Positions 1 through 7,110 are shown, numbered from the stretch's first letter. The stretch: 14,427 nt of DNA from Methanosarcinales archaeon ex4572_44 (GCA_002254825.2 NJEL02000051.1:1-14427), one strand, 5' to 3'. Notes: generated by a model not told the origin, from the sequence alone. Numbers and translations: made by a program.

Positions 1-1299
1 CATTCGCTCAAACTCAAGTGATGTCACAACCGATGGGTTGCCGAGTTTGTAACGTGCCCAGATGCTCGGATCGAACGGCTCATAACCTGGTGATAGAATG
101 ATGCTTCCAACCGTTATCTTTGCCTTTGTCTCTTTATCCTCGAGTTTGATTGCATCTGCCGTGCAAACCTCTACGCACTTCCGGCAATCGGGTGGGCAGT
201 GGTCTCGCTCGATTGCAGGGACGTTTGGCACAGGTTGAGAATGCGAGAAGTCAATCACTTTTCGATTCGTGAGACCAAAGTTGAATCTGTCAGGAATGCT
301 TTCAGGACACGCTTCTATACACTGCGCACACCCTGTGCATCTGAGCTCGTCAACGTACCTGGGATTTCTTGCAACCTCGAGTTCGAAGTTTCCCTGTGAT
401 CCTGAGATGGATGTGACCTCTGATAATGTCAAAAGCTCAACGTCTGGATTTGTCTCAAGCTCAACCATCATCGGCATGATGCCTGCAACACACTCTGCGA
501 GCTGTGACATCTTACCGCCGATGCTTGTGCCTCTATCCATTAGATAGACCTTAAAACCTGAGTCGACGAGGTCGAGTGCTGAGATGATGCCGGCAACACC
601 GCCACCAATCACCGCAACCGCTCCCTGTTCCACCGTTCCTACTGGTGCAGCACCACTCTCTTTCGCATCTTCAAGTATCTTCCGTGACATCTCCATCGAA
701 TAATCAAAATTGGTCATGATCAGAGCACCGCCGCAGCACGTTGCCTTGTGTGCAAAGGGTGGTTGTTCCGCCCCCAATGCCTCAATCAGTGCATCCATCG
801 ATTTTGGATCGTCAGGATCGTCAAATGCGATATCAGAGGGGCGTCCTATCAGGCACCCATAGTATGGAACTACCTTGATTCCGCTGAGTGGCCTCGTCGT
901 GTGCTTCGCAATCTCCTCCACGCCCACTTCATTCACCACGATATCGAGTAGGTGTCGCGGAGCTATGGTATCGTTGAACCCAAGGCTTCTGTCTGCCTCG
1001 AGAAGCTTCTTCTGAACAGATTCATCCTCCCGCAGGTATTTCACAGCCTTAATAGCGTTGAAGTAACAGGCACTGCAGGGTATTGCCAGATCCAGTCCGC
1101 TCTCTTCTGCAATTGCAAGGTTTCTAATCGAGAGTGCTGTTGAGACCAGCGGGTTCTCTGCCTCAAGAGCACCGCAACAGTTCCAATCATCTATCTCAAC
1201 AAGCTCTACTCCCAGTTTCTCAAATACTGCACGTGCAGACATGTCATACTCCTTCGCAGAAGCATGTGCAGAGCAACCAGGATAATATGTGAATTTCAT
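1..1299 (-). CDS. HdrB-HdrA fusion protein (heterodisulfide reductase subunits B and A), 3' end outside window
   Basis: All 433 codons from the ATG at 1299 to the left edge are open. Residues 1-217 are HdrB-like. The first CCG motif is complete (C9, C41-C42, C75, C78), which in the family binds a non-cubane [4Fe-4S] cluster. The second has C149 and C188-C189, but its closing CxxC and the rest of HdrB are missing. From about residue 220 the protein is HdrA: the FAD Rossmann loop GGGVAGI (232-238), IGGKM (260-264), and two [4Fe-4S] motifs (C321, C324, C327, C331; C368, C372, C375, C379). HdrA's usual N-terminal iron-sulfur domain before the FAD domain is absent. Around residues 268-275 the usual TFPTxDC-type stretch of HdrA also looks shortened to AECVAG. 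The start overlaps the hdrC stop as ATGA. The product would be the catalytic and electron-bifurcating core of a cytoplasmic Hdr complex. Family identity is firm; whether the fusion is functional is not. Confidence 0.87.
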   Translation of the reverse strand, partial: MKFTYYPGCSAHASAKEYDMSARAVFEKLGVELVEIDDWNCCGALEAENPLVSTALSIRNLAIAEESGLDLAIPCSACYFNAIKAVKYLREDESVQKKLLEADRSLGFNDTIAPRHLLDIVVNEVGVEEIAKHTTRPLSGIKVVPYYGCLIGRPSDIAFDDPDDPKSMDALIEALGAEQPPFAHKATCCGGALIMTNFDYSMEMSRKILEDAKESGAAPVGTVEQGAVAVIGGGVAGIISALDLVDSGFKVYLMDRGTSIGGKMSQLAECVAGIMPMMVELETNPDVELLTLSEVTSISGSQGNFELEVARNPRYVDELRCTGCAQCIEACPESIPDRFNFGLTNRKVIDFSHSQPVPNVPAIERDHCPPDCRKCVEVCTADAIKLEDKETKAKITVGSIILSPGYEPFDPSIWARYKLGNPSVVTSLEFERM

Positions 1300-1982
1300 T
1301 CTTCCTCCAGTTTCTCGAATATGTTCTTAATACAATCCATGCCCTTTATCTTGCTTGGGAAGAATGCTATCTTGCCTTTCTTGAACATGTTTATGCCAAG
1401 CGGCATATACCCGAACAAGCCATTGAAATCTTTGTTCTTTAAGAGCAAAAAGTCCATCAAGAGACCTGGTTCATACAGCCTTCCAAACATCTCTATCATG
1501 CGCATGAATGATCCATCAAAACCTGGCTTCTTGCTTGTTATCTCTATATTGCCTTCCTGAGCCTCTTTCATTGCAACATTCTTGATGGCACCGATCACCT
1601 CTGAAAACTTCACGTTCTGCGGGCAGCGCTCATAGCACGTCTGGCACGATGCACATATCCAGATCTCCTCGGACGAAAGTATCTCTTCCTTCATTCCAAG
1701 AACTGCCATCTCTATGATCCTGCGCGGATTAAAGTCTGGATTGATCTCCCGTATCGGGCAGCTCAGGGTGCAGGTACTGCACTGGTAACAGTATAAGAGG
1801 TCTTTTCCGCCTGGTTGTCGCTGTACCTCGTACTTGAAGTTTGGATCTGTCTCCCACGCCTTGATCGGACCTGTGGTGCTTCTTGGACTCTTCGGCGCAT
1901 TCTTCCGAGCACTCTTATAGTCTGACGTGTCAAACTTTGTAACGTCTATGAGTGTGGTTGTGTCCTTCTCTGTTGAGCCCAC
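1296..1982 (-). CDS. hdrC: Heterodisulfide reductase subunit C (HdrC-like iron-sulfur protein)
   Basis: A 228-residue protein with two classic [4Fe-4S] motifs, C65-C68-C71-C75 (CYQCSTCTLSCP) and C110-C113-C116-C120 (CASCQTCYERCP), in the HdrC arrangement. HdrC passes electrons from the flavin subunit HdrA to the catalytic HdrB, so it is a soluble electron wire. The start is GTG. An ATG at 1988 in the same frame is followed at once by TAA, while a GGAGG sits about 8 bases before the GTG. About 40 residues precede the usual HdrC core and the C-terminal tail is rich in Lys and Phe. The stop overlaps the next start by 4 bases, so translation is coupled to the HdrB-HdrA fusion. No membrane segment is visible. 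The protein appears intact, unlike its downstream neighbour. Confidence 0.92.
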   Translation of the reverse strand: MGSTEKDTTTLIDVTKFDTSDYKSARKNAPKSPRSTTGPIKAWETDPNFKYEVQRQPGGKDLLYCYQCSTCTLSCPIREINPDFNPRRIIEMAVLGMKEEILSSEEIWICASCQTCYERCPQNVKFSEVIGAIKNVAMKEAQEGNIEITSKKPGFDGSFMRMIEMFGRLYEPGLLMDFLLLKNKDFNGLFGYMPLGINMFKKGKIAFFPSKIKGMDCIKNIFEKLEEE

Positions 1983-2044
1983 TTACATACCCTCCTCATT
2001 CATGGAGTTTATCACGATATCTTCCTCCCATTCTCCATCTCTTT

Positions 2045-3115
2045 TTACTCTCTTGGCTGGAGTTCGTCCTCTTGGTAGGTTAAGAGGGGCAGTGTCTCTT
2101 CAACGTCTCTCCCTGACTTGTACTCGAAGAGCTCCTTCACCTTCTCTGAAATCCACGGGAATATATTGGTGAGAGGGATCTCTTTGGGACATGCATCTGC
2201 ACACGCGCCGCAGTGCACACAGGTGAAACAGTCGTGGTACATTCGTGTGAGCTGGAAGAGCAGTGAGTCGCTTGGGACTTTTATGCTGCCCCTCAAGCCA
2301 ACGATGTTCAGGAGATCCACGCCCTCTGGTTTTCCGAGTGGTTGCTCAAAGAAGCAGGTCTTACAGTAACAGACAGGGCACATATCCCTACAGTTCTTAC
2401 AAACGATACAGTCCTTGAAGACCTCGAGGAACTTATCCAGATCACGCAGCTCTTCTGATGCCGTCTTCCACTCTTCCCGAAATGGCTTTGCACTCTCAAT
2501 AATGGCTGATCGCTTGCTCTCAAGCGCACTTGTGTCAATATCTGTAAGTTCGATCTCTCCTATGACTGTGAGGGCCTCTTCTCCCATCTCTGAGATTGCC
2601 GCAACCAGAATATTCCCATCTGTTCGATCGATCAGGACGTCGCCTGTTTCAAGCAGTTTATCTTCACAAATCTTGCAGGCAGGTCTGATCTCGCATCCTG
2701 CTGCCTTCAACTGCTCTATCTTGCTATCATCAAGCTTATCTCCGATCTCATCGGCGTGCTTGTTGTAATCCTCAAGTTTGTAGGTTCCCGGGCATCCGAC
2801 CGTTATCATAAGGACGCTGTCCTTCTCGAACTGCTCGAGCTTCACCAGTTCTATTGCAGCCTTTGTCTCGCACGGCTTGAAGACGACACCTATCTTCTTT
2901 TCGGCTGGCATGTGTTTCAGCACATTTGCCGCGTTCACGGTGAAGATCGGTGTGAAAATTGCTGGCGATTTGAGTTTCTCTGGATCACTGACCATCGTAT
3001 ATGCAACGTTTTCCCCAATCTTCTGCGGGATTATCAGGACGTCCACGATGCCCTCAGCGAGCAGACTTTTGAAGAGATTATCCAGTGCTTCCTCTCCCAG
3101 TTGCACGCCTTTCAC
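2045..3115 (-). CDS. FrhB/FdhB-like F420-dehydrogenase beta-type iron-sulfur flavoprotein
   Basis: A 356-residue protein of the coenzyme F420 hydrogenase/dehydrogenase beta-subunit superfamily. The N-terminal half carries the conserved KPCETKA (80-86) and VGCPG (106-110) patches. The C-terminal half holds two ferredoxin-like clusters of cysteines (C236, C239, C242, C246, then C249, C251, C254; and C296, C299, C302, C305, C309). Members of this family bind FAD and exchange electrons with F420. Placed beside MvhD and HdrABC, it probably feeds F420 electrons into, or accepts them from, the Hdr complex. The start is GTG, overlapping the mvhD stop as GTGA. The stop is TAA. A coding-like tail continues in another frame up to the hdrC start (see findings), so the C terminus may be frameshifted. 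F420 binding is inferred from the family only. Confidence 0.85.
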   Translation of the reverse strand: MKGVQLGEEALDNLFKSLLAEGIVDVLIIPQKIGENVAYTMVSDPEKLKSPAIFTPIFTVNAANVLKHMPAEKKIGVVFKPCETKAAIELVKLEQFEKDSVLMITVGCPGTYKLEDYNKHADEIGDKLDDSKIEQLKAAGCEIRPACKICEDKLLETGDVLIDRTDGNILVAAISEMGEEALTVIGEIELTDIDTSALESKRSAIIESAKPFREEWKTASEELRDLDKFLEVFKDCIVCKNCRDMCPVCYCKTCFFEQPLGKPEGVDLLNIVGLRGSIKVPSDSLLFQLTRMYHDCFTCVHCGACADACPKEIPLTNIFPWISEKVKELFEYKSGRDVEETLPLLTYQEDELQPRE

Positions 3116-3531
3116 ACCAATGCCTCCTTCAATGGATTGGGGCCGAGTTTCTTGATATCTTCCGTCATCTTTGTCATCGCCTGGGCAAACTGTGGCCCTT
3201 CACTGGCACTCAACCACTGCAGTCTTGTTCGCTCAGCCAGTCCAAACTGCTCCAGTATCTTCTGAAGCGCATTTATTCTGCGCCTTGCATAGTAATTTCC
3301 CTTGGTATAATGGCAATCGCCTGGGTGACAACCACCAACAAAAACACCATCAGCACCATTCACCAGAGCCTTGATCAAGAAAACAGGATCAGCTCTTCCA
3401 CTACACATAAGCCTGATCACCCGTACGTTCGGTGGATATTCCTGTCTGGATGTTCCTGCCAAATCGGCACCAGTATAAGTACACCAGTTACATGCGAAAA
3501 CAACTATCTTAGGTTCAAAATCCTCTGCCAT
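3112..3531 (-). CDS. mvhD: MvhD/FlpD-like [2Fe-2S] electron-transfer subunit
   Basis: A 139-residue protein with the MvhD/FlpD signature: FACNWC at 12-17, MCSGR at 42-46 and GGCHPGDCHY at 66-75. C14, C17, C43, C68 and C73 supply the family's [2Fe-2S] ligands. MvhD connects a hydrogenase or formate/F420 dehydrogenase module to HdrA; no hydrogenase gene is visible, and the adjacent FrhB-like protein is the probable partner. The reading frame is open to 3564, but the ATG at 3531 is chosen because GGCGGAGG lies about 6 bases before it and the family sequence begins just after. It is the first gene of the operon, followed by a 4-base GTGA overlap with the FrhB-like gene. Length is normal for the family and no damage is seen. 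Confidence 0.92.
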   Translation of the reverse strand: MAEDFEPKIVVFACNWCTYTGADLAGTSRQEYPPNVRVIRLMCSGRADPVFLIKALVNGADGVFVGGCHPGDCHYTKGNYYARRRINALQKILEQFGLAERTRLQWLSASEGPQFAQAMTKMTEDIKKLGPNPLKEALV

Positions 3532-3551
3532 TCTGTTCCTCCGCCATAATA

Positions 3552-3579
3552 ATGTAGTAAACAAACTACATAGGGTAGT
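3552..3579. promoter_or_regulatory. Alternating GTAGT/ACTAC inverted repeats in the hdr leader
   Basis: ATGTAGT (3552-3558) and ACTACAT (3565-3571) form a 7-base dyad around a 6-base spacer. A third arm, GTAGT at 3575-3579, forms a second dyad with the same ACTAC. The cluster lies about 20-50 bases upstream of the mvhD-like start and downstream of the proposed TATA box. Such a position would suit a repressor operator or an mRNA structure in the leader. The symmetry is directly visible; a regulatory role is inferred. Confidence 0.4.
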
Positions 3580-3604
3580 TCATAATCGATAGTGAAGTTA
3601 GTAG

Positions 3605-3613
3605 CATTTAAAG
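3605..3613 (-). promoter_or_regulatory. Possible TATA box of the hdr operon
   Basis: Read on the minus strand, the bases are CTTTAAATG, a plausible archaeal TATA box about 75 bases upstream of the mvhD-like ATG. That would place the transcription start near 3580 and give a leader of about 50 bases containing the GTAGT/ACTAC dyads. The assignment rests on sequence resemblance and position only. Confidence 0.35.
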
Positions 3614-3651
3614 TTTACGTTATTGTTTTATGAGAACTTGGAAAAGTTTGA

Positions 3652-3669
3652 GATTTGGGGGATTTGGGG
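3652..3669 (+). repeat. Tandem 9-base repeat GATTTGGGG x2
   Basis: GATTTGGGG occurs at 3652-3660 and again at 3661-3669, inside the 267-base divergent intergenic region between mvhD and rnp4. The rest of that region is A/T-rich and non-coding. No function is evident; it may be a simple slippage duplication. Confidence 0.6.
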
Positions 3670-3798
3670 TTTATGCAGTGTAGAGAGGGTAAGCGACACA
3701 CATAGAACTGGTGTCAGACAAAAACTCCGATTTTTGCACATCTCCAAAAATTTCGAATAAACTCTGAGAAAAAATATGATATAGGATAGAGAGACTGT

Positions 3799-4191
3799 AT
3801 GCATATGAAACGATCGAGAAGAAGAACCTTGAAGAGGTGGGAGCATGACATGGCATACCAGCGAATACTACGGCTCTTCGAGCTCGCAGACGATCACTAC
3901 CAGACCCACCCAGAACGGAGCAAAGAGTATATGAAACTCGCAGGCAAGATTGCAATGCGATATCGTGTAAAGATACCACGCAAGCTGAAGATGCGTGTAT
4001 GCAAAAAGTGCAACACGTACCTTGTGCCATCCGTAACGATGCGAGCACGCATTCGCGATGGATACGTTCTGTACACGTGTCTTGAATGTGGAAGAGAGAA
4101 ACGCTACCCTTACAAACAAACGCTCAACCCCACTCCACAACAGATCTGCAATAAAAAGGCTATAAACAGGTACATGCAACCACAGAAATGA
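3799..4191 (+). CDS. rnp4: Ribonuclease P protein component 4 (Rnp4 / Rpp21 homologue)
   Basis: A 130-residue basic protein. A helical N-terminal part (about 15-60) is followed by a zinc ribbon made by C68/C71 (CKKC) and C94/C97 (CLEC), with the family sequences YLVPSVTMRARI before and REKRYPY after the second pair. This is the archaeal/eukaryotic Rnp4/Rpp21 fold, which pairs with Rnp1 to help RNase P RNA remove 5' leaders from pre-tRNA. The C-terminal tail of about 25 residues looks unstructured. The start at 3799 has a second ATG two codons later, and either could be used. An A/T-rich TATA-like stretch around 3768-3784 lies only 15-30 bases upstream, so the mRNA may be leaderless. The next small ORF overlaps its stop. 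Confidence 0.93.
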   Translation: MHMKRSRRRTLKRWEHDMAYQRILRLFELADDHYQTHPERSKEYMKLAGKIAMRYRVKIPRKLKMRVCKKCNTYLVPSVTMRARIRDGYVLYTCLECGREKRYPYKQTLNPTPQQICNKKAINRYMQPQK

Positions 4192-4310
4192 CGACGGATG
4201 TTACCCGGGTCAATGAGACACAGCTGGGAAGAGCCTCGATTACAACGAGGCTGCTGGCGTCCAAAGTACGCAGGATAGTTGAGAAATATATCTCCACACA
4301 GAACAAATGA
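4188..4310 (+). CDS. Small 40-residue ORF translationally coupled to rnp4, unknown function
   Basis: The ATG overlaps the rnp4 stop as ATGA and the frame runs 40 codons to TGA. The predicted product begins MTTDVTRVNETQ and ends in a basic helix-like stretch (ASKVRRIVEKYI). I do not recognise it. Support for coding is the stop-start overlap typical of coupled genes and the balanced residue composition. Against it are the short length and a perfect 7-base hairpin inside (AGCCTCG 4232-4238, CGAGGCT 4246-4252) that could instead be a structured 3' UTR. It may be a shortened remnant of a longer gene, since truncated genes are common in this window. Confidence 0.4.
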   Translation: MTTDVTRVNETQLGRASITTRLLASKVRRIVEKYISTQNK

Positions 4311-4345
4311 AAACGAAACCTTTATACGCCAAAAACGCCAACAAA

Positions 4346-4368
4346 CCCTGTACTCATTAAGTACGGGG
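4346..4368. terminator. Hairpin between convergent rnp4 unit and debranching-enzyme gene
   Basis: CCCTGTACT (4346-4354) pairs with AGTACGGGG (4360-4368) over a CATTA loop, giving nine pairs with one G-U. On the minus strand it lies 16 bases past the debranching-enzyme stop and is followed by a T-rich stretch (TTTGTTGGCGTTTTTGG). On the plus strand it is followed by a looser T-rich stretch. A terminator shared by the two convergent units is the likely role. Confidence 0.45.
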
Positions 4369-4383
4369 TATAGTGACTTTTCT

Positions 4384-6072
4384 TTACCCAAGTTCTTTAT
4401 GTATTCTGAGTATTTCTGCGACACTCCATGCTTGGAAGGCACACCCGCCGGGTGTGTGTGGTGGCTCTCCGTCGAAGACTTCGCTTACGCTTCCGAGCCC
4501 TGCGTCGGAGAGGTGTTCTTCGAATGGAGTGAGTAGTTTGCGCATTCGTTTGAGGTTTTGCTGGGTGCGCCCGTGTGTGTTGAGGTAGGCGGTTATGAAA
4601 GGTCCGAGCAGCCATGGCCAGACTGTTCCCTGGTGGTAGGCGCTGTCCCTTGATACCGCGTCTCCGTCGTAGTGTTTTCTGTAATCAGGGCTGCTTGGTG
4701 TGAGGGTTCGAAGTCCGAATGGTGTGAGGAGTACGCGTTCGACTGTGTCAACGATTCCACGGGCTTTTTCTATCGAGATTGGTTGGTTGGGTAGTGCTGC
4801 AGCAAAGATCTGATTTGGCCTGATCGAGTTGTCAGCGCCGTCTTCTGATAGACCGTCAGAATCGGAGTAAACGCCACGGGTACCTTTCCGATACCATGAT
4901 ATGATTGATTTGATCGTTTTCCAGAGTTTTTCTCTCACAAATTTTGAATCTCCTGTGTGTTCAAGGTATTCTCCTGATGCGTGTATGAACCAGAGCGGTG
5001 CGTCTGCACTACCATATTCACGCTCTCCTCTGTCCTCGATGAAGCGGTTTGGCAGGAGGCCTTTCTCGGCATTCTTTGCAAAGGTTGAGAGTATTCCGCG
5101 TGCGTCTTTGAACCGATTGGTTACGAGTGTAAGTCCTGTGAGTGAGATCATTGCATCCCGCGCCCAGTCAGAGAACCAGTGATACCCGGCGAGCACACTC
5201 TTATCATCATTCCGTTGTACGATGAATGAATCGGCCGCAAGAACGAGCTTCTCACCAAAAACACTCGTGACACCTGCCCTTTCAACGAGCTTCTTCCTGC
5301 GCACGATCTCTCCTTCTTTTATCTGTCTCCATGACCTGCACACATCCTTCAGGGTGGAAGTATCGTATCCGTGGGTTGGAGTTGATGCCGCAATACAGAG
5401 CGATGCATCACCCTTGAGGGGAAGGGTGAAATATCCTGGTGAGTAGATGTCCTCCTGGTAATTCAAACCCCTCACTCGATCACGGTCATACTCCACGTTA
5501 TAGTACCAGGACTCATCCTCAACAAACCCAAGCCTATCACTTGTAAACCCGAGAGCGATCCTCTCGCTATCAAGCACGCAACACCCAGCGTCAGAAGCCA
5601 GAGACTCGAAGCGATGATCCTCTCGTCGGCTGGTGCTGTGAAAACCTCGATTGGTGACCATTGGGCGAAAAAGAATCTCGCCCTTGATAAACCCATGGTT
5701 TACCACACAGTACTCGATGAAGACGGCATTCTTACCGTGCTCCATAAAGACGGTCTTCTCCACTCGGAGGCCACCCGTTTCATAGATGAAGGACGGGAAA
5801 TTTTCCATCCTGAAAGATGCAAGATGGAGAAAACCATGCGGGTGCACGGTGTTTGGATACTTGTGCACAGATAGCTCAAACGATTCACAATCAAGGGAGA
5901 TTGTCTCATCGATTCCTGCGAGCAGGACTCTTCTCCCGAGTGGCGGGTCTGTTGCAGAAACAAGCAAGCCATGATACTTTCGAGAGTTTGCAGCGATGAT
6001 TGTGGATGACGCATACCCGCCAATGCCGTTTGCAACCAACCACTCGCGCCCAAGACCCTTGTCATAATCCAT
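4384..6072 (-). CDS. Archaeal-type glycogen debranching enzyme (amylo-alpha-1,6-glucosidase), internally deleted
   Basis: A 562-residue protein. The N-terminal GDE_N-type beta domain covers about 1-240 (GREWLVANGIGGYAS near the start). The C-terminal (alpha/alpha)6 glucosidase domain follows from about 255: GYHWFSDWARDAM (297-308), FIHASGEYL (362-370), SIRPNQIFA (416-424), AYHQGTVWPWLLGPF (478-492) and SEVFDG (530-535), the last probably carrying a catalytic acid. The enzyme hydrolyses alpha-1,6 branch points of glycogen. At residues 405-415 the sequence jumps from the DSDGL motif directly to ADNSIRPNQ. In family members known to me about 90 residues lie between, including the TWMD motif with a catalytic Asp and the NALWYNAL motif. 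The frame is preserved. The start has GGGAGG 9 bases upstream. Activity is doubtful if the gap is real. Confidence 0.88.
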   Translation of the reverse strand: MDYDKGLGREWLVANGIGGYASSTIIAANSRKYHGLLVSATDPPLGRRVLLAGIDETISLDCESFELSVHKYPNTVHPHGFLHLASFRMENFPSFIYETGGLRVEKTVFMEHGKNAVFIEYCVVNHGFIKGEILFRPMVTNRGFHSTSRREDHRFESLASDAGCCVLDSERIALGFTSDRLGFVEDESWYYNVEYDRDRVRGLNYQEDIYSPGYFTLPLKGDASLCIAASTPTHGYDTSTLKDVCRSWRQIKEGEIVRRKKLVERAGVTSVFGEKLVLAADSFIVQRNDDKSVLAGYHWFSDWARDAMISLTGLTLVTNRFKDARGILSTFAKNAEKGLLPNRFIEDRGEREYGSADAPLWFIHASGEYLEHTGDSKFVREKLWKTIKSIISWYRKGTRGVYSDSDGLSEDGADNSIRPNQIFAAALPNQPISIEKARGIVDTVERVLLTPFGLRTLTPSSPDYRKHYDGDAVSRDSAYHQGTVWPWLLGPFITAYLNTHGRTQQNLKRMRKLLTPFEEHLSDAGLGSVSEVFDGEPPHTPGGCAFQAWSVAEILRIHKELG

Positions 6073-6117
6073 TCAAGAAAATCCTCCCTACAGTCGGATT
6101 TACTTGGAGTACAGGAA

Positions 6118-6130
6118 CATTTATACTTTC
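6118..6130 (-). promoter_or_regulatory. Probable TATA box of the debranching-enzyme gene
   Basis: On the minus strand the sequence reads GAAAGTATAAATG, a good archaeal TATA box about 46-58 bases before the ATG at 6072. The expected transcription start would lie near 6095. A GGGAGG ribosome binding site is at 6082-6088. The remaining bases of the divergent spacer (6131-6240) show no ORF or repeat I can support. Confidence 0.5.
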
Positions 6131-6240
6131 CCATACATCCAGAAAAACGGAACACGAAAAACCGCCACCTATAAGTATTGCACAGGGTAGATATAACCTA
6201 ACACTCTCATCTGGACAATAGTGGGATTCGTGTCGACTAA

Positions 6241-6250
6241 CTTATAAAGT
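6241..6250 (+). promoter_or_regulatory. Probable TATA box of the Cas4-like gene
   Basis: The bases CTTATAAAGT, preceded by A, match an archaeal TATA box 57-66 bases upstream of the TTG start at 6307. The predicted transcription start near 6270 would leave a leader of roughly 35 bases. Support is resemblance and position only. Confidence 0.5.
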
Positions 6251-6306
6251 TTTAAAACCATTGCTCGAACAAATCTTCACAATTCATAGCTTGGGTGTGA
6301 AGCGCA

Positions 6307-7089
6307 TTGGATCAAAACCATCTCCGTGTATCGCAACTTGCAACCTACAACAGTTGTCCACGCAAGATATACTTCGAGCAGACACTACCCAAACCCACGC
6401 AACCAGGAAAAGAAACCCTCATACTGAAAGAACTATCCCATCTCCTCCCAAGTACAATCAAGAAAACAGATGAAATAAGCGAAAACGATATCACAAGAGC
6501 ATTTCATGAAGTCTGCAAAGAACTCGCCCATATCTACCCAGGCACCTTTGCACAGATACCAAAAGAAGAACTTGTTGGACTCGTCAAACAACTGGACACA
6601 AAAGCCATTGCAGACGGACTCTCTACACATATCAAAGAAGACCGACGTGGATTTTTAGCAAGTATCACACCACACGCATCAGAACCACTCCTCTACTCAG
6701 AGAAACACAGACTGGCAGGCGTGCCAAACAAAATCGTGAAGATCGAAGACGAGTTTGTGCCAAGCGTGCTCAAAACAGGCAGACCACCAGAAAACGGTGT
6801 ATGGAAAACCGAGCGACTACTCCTCACAGGCTACGCCCTCCTGGTGGAGGAGCATTACAACACCATTGTCAAGACAGGAATCGCAGAATACCTGCGACAC
6901 GGAACAATACGCAAAATACGAATACGTGCCAGAGAGAGACGAGAAGTACTCCAAACACTACACAAAATAAAGAAAATACACCAAAACCAAATAATACCTG
7001 AAAAACCTCCACACGCACCCTGCGAGAGGTGCGAGCACAAGGAGCAGTGCGAAATAACCCCTGAAACGCTCTCATCAAAATTTTTCTAA
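6307..7089 (+). CDS. Cas4/DUF83-like PD-(D/E)XK superfamily protein, stand-alone
   Basis: A 260-residue protein with the layout of Cas4/DUF83. An N-terminal SQLATYNSCPRKIYF (9-23) supplies the first cysteine, C17. A C-terminal CxxCx5C (C239, C242, C248) completes a likely [4Fe-4S] site. The central block LAGVPNKI ... VPSVLKTG ... GYALLVEE aligns in outline with the Cas4 nuclease motifs GxPD, (E)xK and QxxxYAxLL. The expected Asp reads Asn (N141) and the Glu before LK appears to be Ser (S153), so the nuclease may be inactive. TTG is the only possible start: a TGA lies three codons upstream, and the conserved motif begins at residue 9. No cas1, cas2 or repeat array is nearby, so a general repair-type role is as likely as a CRISPR one. 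The coding strand is strikingly rich in A and C. Confidence 0.72.
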   Translation: MDQNHLRVSQLATYNSCPRKIYFEQTLPKPTQPGKETLILKELSHLLPSTIKKTDEISENDITRAFHEVCKELAHIYPGTFAQIPKEELVGLVKQLDTKAIADGLSTHIKEDRRGFLASITPHASEPLLYSEKHRLAGVPNKIVKIEDEFVPSVLKTGRPPENGVWKTERLLLTGYALLVEEHYNTIVKTGIAEYLRHGTIRKIRIRARERREVLQTLHKIKKIHQNQIIPEKPPHAPCERCEHKEQCEITPETLSSKFF

Positions 7090-7110
7090 AACCCACGCTG
7101 ACCAAATTAA

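Noticed and set aside
199..1560. Several plus-strand ORFs across the hdr genes
   Set aside because: They are antisense to the HdrB-HdrA fusion and hdrC, whose cysteine motifs are unmistakable; none has a ribosome binding site or recognisable domain.
3671..4179. Minus-strand ORFs overlapping rnp4
   Set aside because: They lie antisense to a well-supported Rnp4 and show no domain; the Cys and hydrophobic content is accidental.
4188..4310. C/D-box or other guide RNA in the region after rnp4
   Set aside because: Weak C-like and D-like boxes can be found, but spacing and sequence are poor; the coupled ORF explains the region about as well.
4312..4345. TATA-like CCTTTATACG on the plus strand, as a promoter for a small RNA
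   Set aside because: Only a hairpin and the convergent debranching-enzyme gene follow; nothing there needs a plus-strand promoter and no RNA family is recognised.
6307..7089. CRISPR-Cas locus suggested by the Cas4-like protein
   Set aside because: No direct-repeat array and no cas1, cas2 or effector gene in the window.
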